From NCBI GenBank assembly GCA_025149125.1, contig CP102272.1, positions 1,860,001 through 1,924,000 on the forward strand: 64,000 nucleotides of DNA. The letters run 5' to 3'. Origin of the DNA: [Clostridium] asparagiforme DSM 15981 (GTDB lineage: Bacteria; Bacillota; Clostridia; Lachnospirales; Lachnospiraceae). The notes beneath the pieces were generated by a model. It had not been told where the DNA came from and ran no database searches. It worked only from the letters and a program-made list of their open reading frames with translations. Within the stretch, counting starts at the first letter, position 1, and every line of letters starts with the position of its first letter. Positions 33,001 to 43,149 of this stretch are shown in pieces. Made by a program: the position numbers and the translations under genes.

Positions 33001-34032
33001 TTAATCCAGCGTGTCCGCGATCTCGTACAGCAGACGCTCGCTGTCCTCCCAGCCCAGACAGGGGTCGGTGATGGACTTGCCGTAGCAGTGCTCGCCGATC
33101 TTCTGGCTGCCGGGCTCGATGTAGCTCTCGATCATCAGGCCCTTCACCATCTGCTTGATATCTGCGGAGTGACGGCGGCTGTGCAGCACCTCCTTGGCGA
33201 TGCGGATCTGCTCCTGGTAATGTTTGTTGGAGTTGCTGTGGTTGGTATCCACGATGCAGGCCGGATTCTTTAAGTTGCGCTTGCTGTACAGGTCGAACAG
33301 AAGCCGCAGGTCCTCGTAGTGGTAGTTGGGGATGCTCTGCCCGTGCTTGTTCACCGCGCCGCGCAGGATGGTGTGTGTCAGTGGGTTGCCCGGACACTGC
33401 ACCTCCCAGCCGCGGAAGATGAAGTCGTGGGGCAGCTGGGCCGCCACAACGGAGTTGAGCATCACGGTCAGGTCGCCGCTGGTGGGGTTCTTCATGCCCA
33501 CCGGCACATCGCAGCCGCTGGCCACCAGGCGGTGGAACTGGTTTTCCACGGAGCGGGCGCCCACGGCCACGTAGGACATCAGATCCGAAAGATAGCGCAT
33601 GTTTTCCGGGTAGAGCATCTCATCCGCGGTGGAGAAGCCCGTCTCCCGCATCACCCGCATGTGCATGTGGCGGATTGCCAGAATACCCTCGAACATGTCC
33701 GGTTTCTTCTCCGGGTCCGGCTGATGGATCATACCCATGTAGCCCTCGCCGGTGGTCCGGGGTTTATTGGTGTAAACTCTGGGAATAATGATCAGACGGT
33801 CTTTTGTTTTTTCCTGAACCTTGACCAGCCTGGACGTATAGTCCACCACAGAGTCCTCGTTGTCTGCGGAACAGGGGCCGATGAGCACGATAAACTTATC
33901 GCTTTCCCCTGTCAATACGTTTTTGATTTCCTCATCCCTCTGAAGCTTGGCTTCCGCCAGGTTCGGCGCCAGGGGAAACTGCTCGCGGATCATATCCGGC
34001 GTGGGCAGCTCATTGACAAATGTGAATCCCAT
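33001..34032 (-). CDS. 3-deoxy-7-phosphoheptulonate (DAHP) synthase, class I
   Basis: 343 residues, ATG behind GGAGGT. AroF/AroG/AroH type: LIGPCSADNEDSV, YTNKPRTTGEGYMG, VGARSVENQFHR, GMKNPTSGD and DTNHSNSNKHYQEQ carry the PEP, E4P and metal ligands. It makes the first shikimate-pathway compound. Feedback specificity (Phe, Tyr or Trp) cannot be read reliably. The 3' end is 57 bases from the group II intron, which lies on the other strand. Confidence 0.96.
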   Translation of the reverse strand: MGFTFVNELPTPDMIREQFPLAPNLAEAKLQRDEEIKNVLTGESDKFIVLIGPCSADNEDSVVDYTSRLVKVQEKTKDRLIIIPRVYTNKPRTTGEGYMGMIHQPDPEKKPDMFEGILAIRHMHMRVMRETGFSTADEMLYPENMRYLSDLMSYVAVGARSVENQFHRLVASGCDVPVGMKNPTSGDLTVMLNSVVAAQLPHDFIFRGWEVQCPGNPLTHTILRGAVNKHGQSIPNYHYEDLRLLFDLYSKRNLKNPACIVDTNHSNSNKHYQEQIRIAKEVLHSRRHSADIKQMVKGLMIESYIEPGSQKIGEHCYGKSITDPCLGWEDSERLLYEIADTLD

Positions 34033-34080
34033 CTGTCTTGTACCTCCATTCCTGTCTCTTACTATTGTACAGATTTATTT

Positions 34081-34122
34081 GAATGGAATGGGCCGCGGGC
34101 AAAACCTGCGGGCGATTCCAAC
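34081..34122 (-). repeat. REP-like palindromic repeat, copy F
   Basis: On the minus strand: TGGAATCGCCCGCAGG, TTTT, GCCCGCGGCCCATTCCATTC. The outer stem is GGAAT/ATTCC instead of GCAAT/ATTGC, a compensated double change. It lies in the DAHP synthase leader. Confidence 0.75.
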
Positions 34123-34232
34123 GGTTTATTATAGTATAGATCCCCGGATTCGGCAAGAGTTCCCGGGAAAATGTTGACAGAAATACGTTTTCACAGTATA
34201 AATAGAGACATGGAAAAGGTAGGAAACGAATT

Positions 34233-35189
34233 ATGAAAACACGACAAATCCCCGCCGTGGGCAAAACTTCGGATCAGAAGCGCTCCAGGGAGTTTATGGG
34301 CTCGGTGATGACCATCGTGGGCGGAGCGTGCTGGGGACTCTCCGGCTGCTGCGGCCAGTTCCTCTTCGAGCGACGGGGCGTCGAGGCCCCCTGGCTGGTG
34401 GCGCTGAGACTGCTCTTTGCCGGTCTCATGCTGATCATCAACGGCTTTATTTTAAATCGGAAAAATAATCTGCGGATTTTTAAACACAAACGGGACGTGC
34501 GCCATCTGCTGGTGTTTGCCCTCTGCGGCATCACCTTCTGCCAGCTCAGCTATTTTATGGCGGTGCAGACCTCCAATGCCGGTACGGCTACGGTGCTCCA
34601 GTACCTGTCGCCGGTGCTGATCCTGTTTCTGGTATGTTTTAAAGGAAGGCGCAGGCCCGCGGGCCTGGAGCTTCTGGCCATCGCCCTGTCCCTGACAGGC
34701 ACCTTCCTGATCGGAACCCACGGGAACATCCACGGCCTGCAGCTGACCCCTCAGGGACTGACGTGGGGCCTTCTGGCCGCGGTCAGCGCGGTGATCTACA
34801 CGACGCTGCCCGGAACCCTGGTAAACCGCTACGACATCTACCAGGTGCTGGGCTTCGGCATGTTCATCGGAGGTCTGTTCATGTGCCTTCTGGTGCGCCC
34901 CTGGAATTATACGGTGGTCTGGGACGGAGGCACCTGGGCGGCCATGTTCGGCGTCATCGTGGTGGGAACCGCAGTGGCCTTCGGGCTGTATCTCCAGGGC
35001 GTGAGCATCATCGGCCCCTTAAAAGGCAGCCTGTACTCCGGGGTGGAGCCGGTTAGCTCCATCATCATCTCGGTGTTCTGGCTGCACACGTCCTTCACCC
35101 TGCCGGATTTCCTGGGCTTCGGGCTGATTATGGTCACGGTGCTGATCCTTGCGAAAACCGGCGGAAGGCAGGAGACGGAGGCGGCGTGA
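34233..35189 (+). CDS. EamA-family (DMT) transporter
   Basis: 318 residues, ten transmembrane helices in two EamA repeats (GACWGLSGCCGQFLFER early in repeat 1; GVSIIGPLKGSLYSGVEPVSSIIISVFWL in repeat 2). Drug/metabolite exporter superfamily, typically amino acid or metabolite export. Divergent from DAHP synthase; a link to aromatic amino acids is possible but unproven. Confidence 0.9.
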   Translation: MKTRQIPAVGKTSDQKRSREFMGSVMTIVGGACWGLSGCCGQFLFERRGVEAPWLVALRLLFAGLMLIINGFILNRKNNLRIFKHKRDVRHLLVFALCGITFCQLSYFMAVQTSNAGTATVLQYLSPVLILFLVCFKGRRRPAGLELLAIALSLTGTFLIGTHGNIHGLQLTPQGLTWGLLAAVSAVIYTTLPGTLVNRYDIYQVLGFGMFIGGLFMCLLVRPWNYTVVWDGGTWAAMFGVIVVGTAVAFGLYLQGVSIIGPLKGSLYSGVEPVSSIIISVFWLHTSFTLPDFLGFGLIMVTVLILAKTGGRQETEAA

Positions 35190-35312
35190 CGGGAAAGCGC
35201 CCGCTCCCAGCTCCGGCAGAGCCGTGGGAAAGCAGCCCTGGTTCCGGCGGCACCATGGGAAAACAGAGCCCCGGCCCCAGCCCCGTGAACGAAAAACGTA
35301 AGACTTAAAGGC

Positions 35313-35340
35313 TTGCATGAAATCAAAAATATGGTAAACT
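35313..35340 (+). promoter_or_regulatory. Candidate tyrS promoter and short leader
   Basis: TTGCAT (35313-35318), 16-bp spacer, TAAACT (35335-35340). The leader contains GGCAGAG/CTCTGCC as one hairpin. No T-box specifier or antiterminator consensus is present. Confidence 0.4.
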
Positions 35341-35397
35341 AATAACATACGGGCAGAGCCTGCCTTGCTCTGCCATGTCATTAAAAGGAGAATTGCT

Positions 35398-36624
35398 ATG
35401 CAGATTTACGAGGAATTAGTCGCCCGCGGCCTGATCGCCCAGGTGACGAATGAAGAAGAGATTAAAAAAATGGTCAACGAAGGTAAGGCCGTATTCTATA
35501 TCGGATTCGATCCCACGGCGGACAGCCTGCATGTGGGACATTTCATGGCCCTGTGCCTGATGAAGCGCCTGCAGATGGCCGGGAACCGGCCCATCGCCCT
35601 GATCGGCGGCGGCACCGGCATGATCGGCGATCCCTCCGGCCGTTCCGACATGCGCACCATGATGACTCCTGAGATCATTCAGCACAACTGCGACTGCTTC
35701 AAGAAGCAGATGAGCCGTTTCATCGATTTCTCCGAGGGGAAGGCCATGATGGTGAACAACGCCGAGTGGCTCCTGGGACTGAACTACATCGAGTTCCTCC
35801 GCGAGGTAGGCCCCCATTTCTCCGTCAACAACATGCTGAGAGCCGAGTGCTACAAGCAGCGCATGGAGAAGGGCTTAAGCTTCCTGGAGTTCAACTACAT
35901 GATCATGCAGAGCTACGACTTCTACGAGTTATTCCAGCGCTACGGCTGCAACATGCAGTTCGGCGGCGACGACCAGTGGAGCAACATGCTGGGCGGCACC
36001 GAGCTGATCCGCCGCAAGCTGGGCAAGGACGCCCATGCCATGACCATCACCCTGCTGTTAAACTCCGAGGGCAAAAAGATGGGCAAGACCCAGTCCGGTG
36101 CAGTGTGGCTAGACCCCGAAAAGACCACGCCCTTTGATTTCTACCAGTATTGGAGAAACGTGGCGGACGCCGACGTGCTCAAGTGCCTGCGCATGCTGAC
36201 CTTCTTACCCATCGAGCAGATCGACGAGATGGATCAATGGGAAGGCAGCCAGTTAAACACCGCCAAGGAGATCCTGGCCTACGAGCTGACCAAGCTGGTG
36301 CACGGCGAGGAGGAGGCGGACAAAGCCCAGGAGGGCGCCAGAGCCTTATTCTCCGCCGGAGGCAGCACCGAGAACATGCCCATCTGCGAGCTGGCGGACG
36401 AGGACTTTAAGGACGGTTCCATCGACATTCTGAGCGTCCTGCACAAGTCCGGCTTATCCGCGTCCCGCTCCGAGGCCAGAAGAAATGTGGAGCAGGGCGG
36501 CGTCAGCGTGGACGGCGAGGCAGTGAAGGACGTGAAGGCCGTGTACGCCCGCAGCCAGTTTGAGGGCGAGGGTATGGTATTTAAGCGCGGCAAGAAGAAA
36601 TTCGTGAAAGTGGTTGTAAAATAA
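35398..36624 (+). CDS. tyrS: Tyrosyl-tRNA synthetase (TyrRS)
   Basis: 408 residues from ATG 35398 (AAGGAG, 8-base spacing). Class I signatures: [16 protein letters not shown] (HIGH-like), the tyrosine pocket [13 protein letters not shown], and [13 protein letters not shown] (KMSKS-like). The C-terminal S4 RNA-binding domain ([18 protein letters not shown]) is intact. It charges tRNA-Tyr. Confidence 0.97.
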   Translation: MQIYEELVARGLIAQVTNEEEIKKMVNEGKAVFYIGFDPTADSLHVGHFMALCLMKRLQMAGNRPIALIGGGTGMIGDPSGRSDMRTMMTPEIIQHNCDCFKKQMSRFIDFSEGKAMMVNNAEWLLGLNYIEFLREVGPHFSVNNMLRAECYKQRMEKGLSFLEFNYMIMQSYDFYELFQRYGCNMQFGGDDQWSNMLGGTELIRRKLGKDAHAMTITLLLNSEGKKMGKTQSGAVWLDPEKTTPFDFYQYWRNVADADVLKCLRMLTFLPIEQIDEMDQWEGSQLNTAKEILAYELTKLVHGEEEADKAQEGARALFSAGGSTENMPICELADEDFKDGSIDILSVLHKSGLSASRSEARRNVEQGGVSVDGEAVKDVKAVYARSQFEGEGMVFKRGKKKFVKVVVK

Positions 36625-36651
36625 ATCCCGGATGGGAAAGGAGGATGTCGG

Positions 36652-37404
36652 ATGAGACGAAACAGCCTGATAAAGCGCCTGACAGCCTTGACGGTGACCG
36701 GGATTCTGTGTTTATCTTCCGCGTTTGGCTCATGGGCTGCGGACGGTTCCAAAGGCAGTCTGCCGTTTGAGGTGATTCTGGATATCAACAACCGGAAAAC
36801 GCCGATTTACGACGGATACACCCAGTATGTGGACGGCCACAGGGCTTCCGATGAGGACACCTTCCATGTGTCGAGAGAAAACAATGATGTGAAATTGGAC
36901 GATGTGGTGCTGGATTACCGGATCATCACCTACGATAAAGAGGGCACCCAGGTGAGCCAGGAGTGCACGGTCTACGGCCTGGAGGAGGGCGTGAGTTATC
37001 CGGTGGTGCGTCAGGAGACCGTGGAGCGCGAGTCCCGCAAGGGAAAGCTCTACGACGATCTGAACCGCTGTTACACCCTGCAGTTTACCTACGGGGACCA
37101 GTCCAAGACCTATTATTTCATTATGGTGCCTGAGGACGATATGGACCAGTACCGCAATGTGCTGCGGGGCAACTGGGAGCAGTCGGTCCGGGGCTACCGC
37201 TACAAATACCAGGACGACTACCTGAAGTCCTGGGGCTTGATCAACGGCCAGTGGTATCTGTTCAACGATGAGGGATACATGCAGAAGGGTTGGCAGCAGT
37301 ACAAGGGAGAATGGTATTTCCTGGACCGGAGTTCCGGTCAGATGCGCACCAACTGCACTGTGGACGGATATGATATCAATGGCAGCGGCGTGAGGGTCGA
37401 CTGA
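36652..37404 (+). CDS. Secreted choline-binding-repeat protein
   Basis: 250 residues, ATG behind GGAGG, 27 bases after tyrS. Signal peptide to about residue 29 (ending FGSWAAD). Residues 35-170 are an unrecognised beta-rich domain (EVILDINNRKTPIYDGYTQY, then VVLDYRIITYD). The C-terminal 65 residues contain choline-binding repeats (WGLINGQWYLFNDEGYMQ, GWQQYKGEWYFLD). Wall-associated; function unknown. A GC-rich hairpin without a T-tail follows. Confidence 0.85.
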   Translation: MRRNSLIKRLTALTVTGILCLSSAFGSWAADGSKGSLPFEVILDINNRKTPIYDGYTQYVDGHRASDEDTFHVSRENNDVKLDDVVLDYRIITYDKEGTQVSQECTVYGLEEGVSYPVVRQETVERESRKGKLYDDLNRCYTLQFTYGDQSKTYYFIMVPEDDMDQYRNVLRGNWEQSVRGYRYKYQDDYLKSWGLINGQWYLFNDEGYMQKGWQQYKGEWYFLDRSSGQMRTNCTVDGYDINGSGVRVD

Positions 37405-37429
37405 CAATTTAATGATTTCGTTTCGGATG

Positions 37430-37469
37430 CTGCGCCGTCCGGCAGTTTACACGCTGCCGGGCGGCGCAG
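37430..37469 (+). terminator. GC-rich hairpin downstream of the choline-binding gene
   Basis: CTGCGCCGTCCGGCAG (37430-37445) pairs with CTGCCGGGCGGCGCAG (37454-37469) with one wobble. There is no T-run, so it may be a processing or weak termination site. Confidence 0.5.
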
Positions 37470-37617
37470 TCTGCATCGGTTGTAACCGTTTCAACATCGG
37501 TTTCGGAAGAAAAAGGAAAGTAACAGCCGCGGCGGTGACTTTTTGGGAAATATGTGTTATGCTTTAAGTGGAAACTCACAGAGGCAATGGTATGAATTTC
37601 TGAGAGGAGGAATGTTC

Positions 37618-37872
37618 ATGGAGCGCAAGGCTGTGAAGATTTACACGGCACCGGATAATCTGCAGGCGGAGATGATTCTGGAGGTTCTGGGAAAAAATGG
37701 GATTCCGGGCTACAAGCGGGATCTGGGCGCTGCGGGGATCATGAACCTGTACAGCGGCAATTCCACATTCGGCGAGGAGATTTTTGTGGCGGAGGAGGAT
37801 GTGCCCAAAGCGGTTGAGCTGCTGGAGGGCATGGGCCTGGAAGCGGAGCCGGAGACTTCCTCCGGGGATTAG
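37618..37872 (+). CDS. DUF2007-type putative signal-transducing protein
   Basis: 84 residues from ATG 37618, 7 bases after GAGGAGG. Ferredoxin-like alpha/beta pattern: VKIYTAPDNLQAEMILEVLGKNGIPGY, then EEIFVAEEDVPKAVELLEGMG, matching the DUF2007 group of small cytosolic proteins. Biochemical role unknown. Single gene ended by a strong terminator. Confidence 0.8.
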   Translation: MERKAVKIYTAPDNLQAEMILEVLGKNGIPGYKRDLGAAGIMNLYSGNSTFGEEIFVAEEDVPKAVELLEGMGLEAEPETSSGD

Positions 37873-37913
37873 AGCGATCTGCGGCCGGATTTCCCGGCGT
37901 CTGCAGTCGGATA

Positions 37914-37964
37914 CAAAAAAGGGGGTCTGTCCCGGACGGATATGTCCGGGGCAGACCCTTTTTG
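37914..37964 (+). terminator. Bidirectional terminator
   Basis: AAAAAGGGGGTCTGTCCCGG pairs with CCGGGGCAGACCCTTTTT; it serves both the DUF2007 gene and mntP. Confidence 0.95.
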
Positions 37965-37969
37965 TCAGA

Positions 37970-38536
37970 TCAAAAATTCAGGTATCCCAGATGTTCGAAC
38001 AGGATCTTGAGTCCCATCAGCACCAGGATCAGGCCGCCGGCCAGCTCCGCCCGGGATTTATAGCGGCAGCCGAAGACATTTCCAACCTTTACGCCCACGA
38101 TGGAGAGGGTGAAGGTGACCACGCCGATAAAGGATACGGCCGGCAGAATGGGGACGGTGAGAAAGGCGAAGGTGACGCCAACGGCCAGAGCGTCGATGCT
38201 GGTGGCCACGGCCAGAAGCGTCATGCTGCGCACGTCCAGGGACGCGTCCGGGCACTCCGCCTCCGTTTCCAGGGATTCCTTGATCATGTTGCCGCCGATC
38301 AGCGCCAGCAGGATGAAGGCGATCCAGTGATCGTAGGCCGTGATGGCGTCACGGAACCTGGTGCCCAGCAGGTAGCCGATGAAGGGCATGGCTCCCTGGA
38401 ATCCGCCGAAGTACAGTCCCACCACGCTGGCGCCCTTCCAGCTCATCCGGGGCATGGCAAGGCCTTTACAGACGGCCACGGCGAAGGCGTCCATGGACAG
38501 TCCCACGGCGATGATAAACAGCTCTGTTAATGACAT
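37970..38536 (-). CDS. mntP: Manganese efflux pump MntP
   Basis: 188 residues, six transmembrane helices. Family motifs: [17 protein letters not shown] at the start and [16 protein letters not shown] in the second repeat, with the paired Asp residues needed for Mn(II) export. It starts 18 bases after asnA on the same strand, so it is in the asnA operon. I see no yybP-ykoY (Mn) riboswitch in the 18-base gap or upstream of asnA. Confidence 0.95.
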   Translation of the reverse strand: MSLTELFIIAVGLSMDAFAVAVCKGLAMPRMSWKGASVVGLYFGGFQGAMPFIGYLLGTRFRDAITAYDHWIAFILLALIGGNMIKESLETEAECPDASLDVRSMTLLAVATSIDALAVGVTFAFLTVPILPAVSFIGVVTFTLSIVGVKVGNVFGCRYKSRAELAGGLILVLMGLKILFEHLGYLNF

Positions 38537-38554
38537 TCGCGTTCCCTCCGGATA

Positions 38555-39562
38555 TCAAAGCAGGAAAATGCCGTGGTCCCTGCATACTCTGCGCATCTCC
38601 TCCGGCCAGATGCTGGCCTGCACTTCGCCCACATGGGCGCGGTCCAGCAGCAACATGCACAGCCGGGACTGGCCGATGCCGCCGCCGATGGTGTAGGGCA
38701 GCTCGCCGTTTAACAGCATGCGGTGGTAGGGCAGGCTCCTGCGGTCCTCGCAGCCGGCCTTTTTTAACTGCTCCTCCAGCGCCTTCTCATCCACGCGGAT
38801 GCCCATGCTGGAAATCTCCAGCGCGCACTGCAGATGTTCGAACCAGAACAGGATATCGCCGTTTAGCTGCCAGTCGTCGTAGTCCGGCGCCCGGCCGTCG
38901 TGGGGCTCGCCGCTTTTTAACTTGTCGCCGATCTGCATGAGGAACACGCAGCCGTACTCCCGGCAGATCAGATTCTCGCGCTCCTTGGGCGTTTTGTCCG
39001 GATATCTGTCTTCCAGTTCCTGGGAAGTGATGAAGTGAATGTCCTTGGGCAGGTGCTTGGCGGCCTCGGGATATTTGTACCAGACCTCGTGCTGCATGTG
39101 CTTGATGATCTTGAAGATCTGGCGCACCGTCTCCTTTAAGGTCTCCAGATTCCGGTCCTCCTTGCGGATGACCTGTTCCCAGTCCCACTGGTCCACATAG
39201 CAGGAGTGCAGGTTATCCAGCTCCTCATCCCGGCGGATAGCGTTCATGTTGGTGTACAGGCCCTCGCCGGGGGCGAAGCCGTATTCCTTTAACGCCATGC
39301 GCTTCCACTTGGCCAGGGAGTGGACCACCTCCATGGTCTCGCCGGGGATTCCGGAGACGTCGAACTGCACCGGGCGCTCCGTGCCGCTTAGGTTGTCGTT
39401 CAGACCGCTGCTCTTTTCCACGAACAGGGGGGCGGAGATTCGCTCCAGGTTCATCTCCTTTCCGAGTTCCTTCTGAAATGTGTCACGTATGTATTTGATC
39501 GCTTCCTGTGTTTCCCGGACGCTTAACCGGGGATCATAGTTTTCTGGAAAAACCAGTTTCAT
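38555..39562 (-). CDS. asnA: Aspartate-ammonia ligase (asparagine synthetase A)
   Basis: 335 residues from ATG 39562 (GGGAGGA upstream), the normal AsnA length; an upstream in-frame extension to 39697 lacks similarity. Class II synthetase-like motifs: [56 protein letters not shown]-type segment, ending [12 protein letters not shown]. It makes Asn from Asp, ammonia and ATP. Operon with mntP. Confidence 0.96.
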   Translation of the reverse strand: MKLVFPENYDPRLSVRETQEAIKYIRDTFQKELGKEMNLERISAPLFVEKSSGLNDNLSGTERPVQFDVSGIPGETMEVVHSLAKWKRMALKEYGFAPGEGLYTNMNAIRRDEELDNLHSCYVDQWDWEQVIRKEDRNLETLKETVRQIFKIIKHMQHEVWYKYPEAAKHLPKDIHFITSQELEDRYPDKTPKERENLICREYGCVFLMQIGDKLKSGEPHDGRAPDYDDWQLNGDILFWFEHLQCALEISSMGIRVDEKALEEQLKKAGCEDRRSLPYHRMLLNGELPYTIGGGIGQSRLCMLLLDRAHVGEVQASIWPEEMRRVCRDHGIFLL

Positions 39563-39685
39563 AGATAATTCCTCCCACTGCAATATGTACTTTATGGTAT
39601 CACTAATAAAGAAAAGGCGCAACAGAAAATTTGCCGGAAATACGAACTTCTTGCGTTTCACGGCCCGAACTTTTCTCCCATTGGA

Positions 39686-39714
39686 TTGCAAAAGCAAAGC
39701 GGCTGTGATACACT
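39686..39714 (+). promoter_or_regulatory. Promoter of the MATE gene
   Basis: TTGCAA (39686-39691), 17-bp spacer, TACACT (39709-39714). Confidence 0.55.
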
Positions 39715-39766
39715 GATAGGCGCCGGACAGGCGATTGAGATACGAATGAGGAGTAAAAGCAGAATC

Positions 39767-41119
39767 ATGAAGAACAAATCGTACGAGATGGATATGTGCA
39801 ACGGCCCGCTTTTGGGGAAAATCCTGCTGTTTGCGGTTCCCCTGATGCTCTCCGGAATCCTCCAGCTTTTGTTTAATGCAGCGGACATCGTGGTGGTTGG
39901 GCGGTTTGCAGGAAGCCAGGCGCTGGCGGCGGTGGGATCCACCTCTTCCCTGATCAACCTGTTAATCAATGTCTTTGTGGGCCTGTCGGTGGGCGCCAAC
40001 GTGCTGGTGGCCCGGTACTACGGCGGCCAGAAGGACAAGGACGTCAGCGAGACGGTGCACACGGCCATCACTACCAGTATAATCAGCGGATTGTTTTTGG
40101 TGATTCTGGGAGTTGCGGCGGCCAGGCCCCTTCTGGAGCTCATGGGGACTCCGGAGGACGTGCTGGACCAGTCCGTATTATATATGAGGATTTATTTCGC
40201 AGGAATGCCCGTGCTCATGCTGTACAACTTCGGTAGCGCCATCCTGCGGGCGGTGGGAGATACCAGGCGGCCCCTGTATTTCCTCTTTGCGGCCGGGGTG
40301 GTGAACGTGTGCCTGAACCTGATCTTTGTGGTGGGGCTGCACATGGGCGTGGACGGCGTAGGCTGGGCCACGGTGATCTCGGAGCACATCTCCGCCTTCC
40401 TGGTGGTTAAAAGCCTGATGAAGGCCCCGGGCTCCATGCGCCTGGACTTAAAAAAGCTGAAAATTCACAAGAAGAAACTGAAACAGATCGTCAAGGTGGG
40501 CCTGCCCGCGGGGATGCAGGGCGCCATATTCTCCATATCCAATGTTCTGATCCAGTCCTCGGTCAATTCCTTCGGTTCCATCGCCATGGCGGGCAACACG
40601 GCCAGCTCCAACGTGGAGGGCTTTGTGTACACGGCCATGAACGCGGTGTACCAGACGAATCTGAGCTTTACCAGCCAGAATCTGGGAGGCGGCAAATACG
40701 CCCGCATCAACCGCACGCTCTACATCTGCCTGGGGGTTGTGACCGGCGTGGGCATCGCCCTGGGAGCCGGGGCGGTTTTAGGCGGCAGGAGCCTGCTGCA
40801 CATCTACTCCTCCGATCCTGAGGTGATCCGCTACGGTATGCTGCGCATGACCATTATCTGCAGCACCTATTTTCTCTGCGGGATCATGGACTGCATGGTG
40901 GGAAGCCTGCGGGGTATGGGGTATTCCGTGGTTCCCATGTTCGTTTCCCTGGCAGGGGCCTGCGGCTTCCGCGTGATCTGGGTGTTCACCGTGTTTGCGG
41001 CCTACCGTTCCCTGGACGTGCTGTACATATCCTACCCCGTTTCCTGGGCCATCACCGCGGCCGCCCACATGCTGACCTTCCGCAAGATACGGCGGCGTTA
41101 TCCCAAGGTGGATCTGTAA
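39767..41119 (+). CDS. MATE-family efflux transporter
   Basis: About 450 residues; ATG 39767 starts [10 protein letters not shown], and ATG 39746 seven codons earlier is an alternative. Twelve helices in two MATE repeats ([23 protein letters not shown] is the repeat-1 signature). Na+- or H+-driven export of cationic drugs or metabolites. Stand-alone gene with its own promoter. Confidence 0.93.
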   Translation: MKNKSYEMDMCNGPLLGKILLFAVPLMLSGILQLLFNAADIVVVGRFAGSQALAAVGSTSSLINLLINVFVGLSVGANVLVARYYGGQKDKDVSETVHTAITTSIISGLFLVILGVAAARPLLELMGTPEDVLDQSVLYMRIYFAGMPVLMLYNFGSAILRAVGDTRRPLYFLFAAGVVNVCLNLIFVVGLHMGVDGVGWATVISEHISAFLVVKSLMKAPGSMRLDLKKLKIHKKKLKQIVKVGLPAGMQGAIFSISNVLIQSSVNSFGSIAMAGNTASSNVEGFVYTAMNAVYQTNLSFTSQNLGGGKYARINRTLYICLGVVTGVGIALGAGAVLGGRSLLHIYSSDPEVIRYGMLRMTIICSTYFLCGIMDCMVGSLRGMGYSVVPMFVSLAGACGFRVIWVFTVFAAYRSLDVLYISYPVSWAITAAAHMLTFRKIRRRYPKVDL

Positions 41120-41170
41120 GCGCTGGATGGAATTCCCTGATGTTTCCTGGAGTTTCCTGGGAAAGAAAGT

Positions 41171-41199
41171 TTGACAATATGGTCTAAAAGGATTATGAT
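41171..41199 (+). promoter_or_regulatory. Promoter of the flippase-like/pssA operon
   Basis: TTGACA (41171-41176), 17-bp spacer, TATGAT (41194-41199). Confidence 0.7.
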
Positions 41200-41263
41200 T
41201 ATTGTATTTATTACTACAGGGGCAAAAACGGCATCAGAGCTGTCTCAGGGAAGGAATTAAAGG

Positions 41264-42304
41264 ATGTCGGAGCGTAAGAAAAATCTGTTTAACGCGGCTT
41301 TTGTGCTGATTGTGTTCGCCCTGACGATTTACAGTGTGTTTGCTGGGAAAGATCTGGGAGATATTGCGGAGACCATAACGGAGGCTGAACCGGTATATCT
41401 CTTGCTGGGGATGGGCTGCGTTGTTTTATTTATCTGGGGAGAGTCCAAGATTCTCCACTATATGTTCGGTACGCTGGGGATTCGCACCAGACGCAGGACG
41501 TGTTTCATGTATTCCTGCGTCGGTTTTTTCTTCAGCTGTATCACCCCGTCCGCGGGCGGAGGACAGCCGGCGCAGATCCTATACATGCGCAAAAACATGA
41601 TTCCCGTGCCGGTGGCCACAGTGGTTTTGATGATCGTCACGATCACCTACAAGCTGGTGCTGGTGGCGGTCGGTTGTTTTTTAGTGCTGTTTTGCAGGGG
41701 GACCATGGACCGCTACATGTGGGAGGTTCTGCCCGTCTTTTATTTGGGGCTGGGTCTCAATGTCGTGTGCTGCACCGCCATGCTGATCCTGGTGTTCCAC
41801 ACCAGCCTGGCCCGAAACATCGTCATGAAGCTGCTGGACCTACTGGGAGGATTCCGCGTGTTCCGCCGCCTGGCGGCCAAGAAGGAGCGGCTGACCCTCA
41901 CCATGGACCATTACGGGGATACGGCGGCTTATCTGAAACAGCACAAACGGGTATTGGTCAATGTGCTGCTGCTGACGTTTATGCAGCGGATCGCGTTGTT
42001 TTTTGTCACGTTTTTCGTGTACCGGTCCTTTGGGCTTCACGGCACGGCCATGTGGCGGATTGTGCTGCTTCAGGCATCCATTTCCGTGTCCGTGGATATG
42101 CTTCCGCTTCCCGGCGGCATGGGAATCAGCGAGCATCTGTTCCTGACCATATTCGACCCTATATTCTACGGAGATTTCCTGCTGCCGGGCATGGTGCTCA
42201 GCCGCGGCATCGCCTACTACGTGCAGCTGTTCTTCAGCGCAGCGGTTACGGCGGGCGCCCACTTTATGTTTAAACGGCGCGGGAGCAGGACGAAATGTAC
42301 TTAA
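41264..42304 (+). CDS. YbhN/lysylphosphatidylglycerol-synthase-TM (flippase-like) membrane protein
   Basis: 346 residues, about 8 transmembrane helices. Family stretches: FFSCITPSAGGGQPAQILYM near residue 90 and LPLPGGMGISEHLF near residue 285, matching the LPG synthase transmembrane region without the catalytic aminoacyl-transfer domain. Likely lipid translocation. It is 24 bases ahead of pssA, supporting a membrane-lipid role. Confidence 0.88.
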   Translation: MSERKKNLFNAAFVLIVFALTIYSVFAGKDLGDIAETITEAEPVYLLLGMGCVVLFIWGESKILHYMFGTLGIRTRRRTCFMYSCVGFFFSCITPSAGGGQPAQILYMRKNMIPVPVATVVLMIVTITYKLVLVAVGCFLVLFCRGTMDRYMWEVLPVFYLGLGLNVVCCTAMLILVFHTSLARNIVMKLLDLLGGFRVFRRLAAKKERLTLTMDHYGDTAAYLKQHKRVLVNVLLLTFMQRIALFFVTFFVYRSFGLHGTAMWRIVLLQASISVSVDMLPLPGGMGISEHLFLTIFDPIFYGDFLLPGMVLSRGIAYYVQLFFSAAVTAGAHFMFKRRGSRTKCT

Positions 42305-42328
42305 ATGTATTAAAGAAGGAGTTACTTT

Positions 42329-43009
42329 ATGATAGGTTTTTATGATTACACGGTTATCCTGACCTATGTGAGCCTCGCCTCCTCTGTGATCGGGATGACA
42401 CAGGCGATACACGGGCGGTTCAAGGTCGCGGTGGTGCTGCTGGCATTTTCAGGGCTCTGTGACATGTTTGACGGCAAGATTGCCAGGACGAAAAAGAACC
42501 GGTCCGACGACGCAAAGGCCTTTGGAATCCAGATTGATTCTCTCTGCGATGTGGTGTGCTTCGGTGCGTTTCCCGCGCTGATCTGCTATCTGCTGGGCGT
42601 GAGAGGATTTTTGGGCATGACCGTGATCGCGCTGTACTGTGTGTCTTCCGTCATAAGGCTGGCCTTCTTCAACGTGATGGAGATGAACAACGCCCTGATC
42701 ACCGAGGAAGGGGAGAAGTTTTACCGGGGCCTGCCCATCACCTCCATGGCGGTGGCGCTGCCGCTGGTGTTTATGATCCAGTTCTTCGTGCCGGACCGGG
42801 TGTTTGTGGTCTGTCTCTACCTGCTGCTTCTGGTGGTGGGACTCCTGTTTATTGTGGATTTCCGCTTCCGCAAGCCTTCCAATCTGACGCTGGCGTTTTT
42901 GGTGTCGGCGATCACGGCGGCGCTGGTTTTGATGCTCCTGTACACCCGTTATCCCATACATATCCGCCGGGCGCCCATGATTTCACAAATCTTCAAAAGT
43001 TTTAGATGA
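42329..43009 (+). CDS. pssA: CDP-diacylglycerol-serine O-phosphatidyltransferase
   Basis: 226 residues, ATG behind AAGGAG. The CDP-alcohol phosphatidyltransferase signature is intact (CDMFDGKIARTKKN, then AFGIQIDSLCD; D-x2-D-G-x2-A-R ... G-x3-D-x3-D). Subtype judged from the PssA-like layout of helices. It makes phosphatidylserine in the membrane. Followed by a strong terminator. Confidence 0.9.
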   Translation: MIGFYDYTVILTYVSLASSVIGMTQAIHGRFKVAVVLLAFSGLCDMFDGKIARTKKNRSDDAKAFGIQIDSLCDVVCFGAFPALICYLLGVRGFLGMTVIALYCVSSVIRLAFFNVMEMNNALITEEGEKFYRGLPITSMAVALPLVFMIQFFVPDRVFVVCLYLLLLVVGLLFIVDFRFRKPSNLTLAFLVSAITAALVLMLLYTRYPIHIRRAPMISQIFKSFR

Positions 43010-43040
43010 CCTAAAAAATATTGTGCATAAGTGCTGAATG

Positions 43041-43087
43041 ATCAGCCTCCATTTGGGCAGGATTGCCCATTGTGGAGGCTGATTTTT
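43041..43087 (+). terminator. Intrinsic terminator after pssA
   Basis: ATCAGCCTCCA pairs with TGGAGGCTGAT, then TTTT. Confidence 0.93.
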
Positions 43088-43149
43088 AATGGTATGATTA
43101 AATAGCAAAAAAATTTAGTCAGTATAAATATTTTTTAGGAGTGATCGCT

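Noticed and set aside
34033-34232. Aromatic-amino-acid attenuator for DAHP synthase.
   Set aside because: The conspicuous hairpin is copy F of the REP-like family and there is no leader peptide rich in Phe, Tyr or Trp codons.
35190-35397. T-box leader for tyrS.
   Set aside because: No specifier loop, no TGG antiterminator bulge and no terminator; only a small hairpin and a weak promoter.
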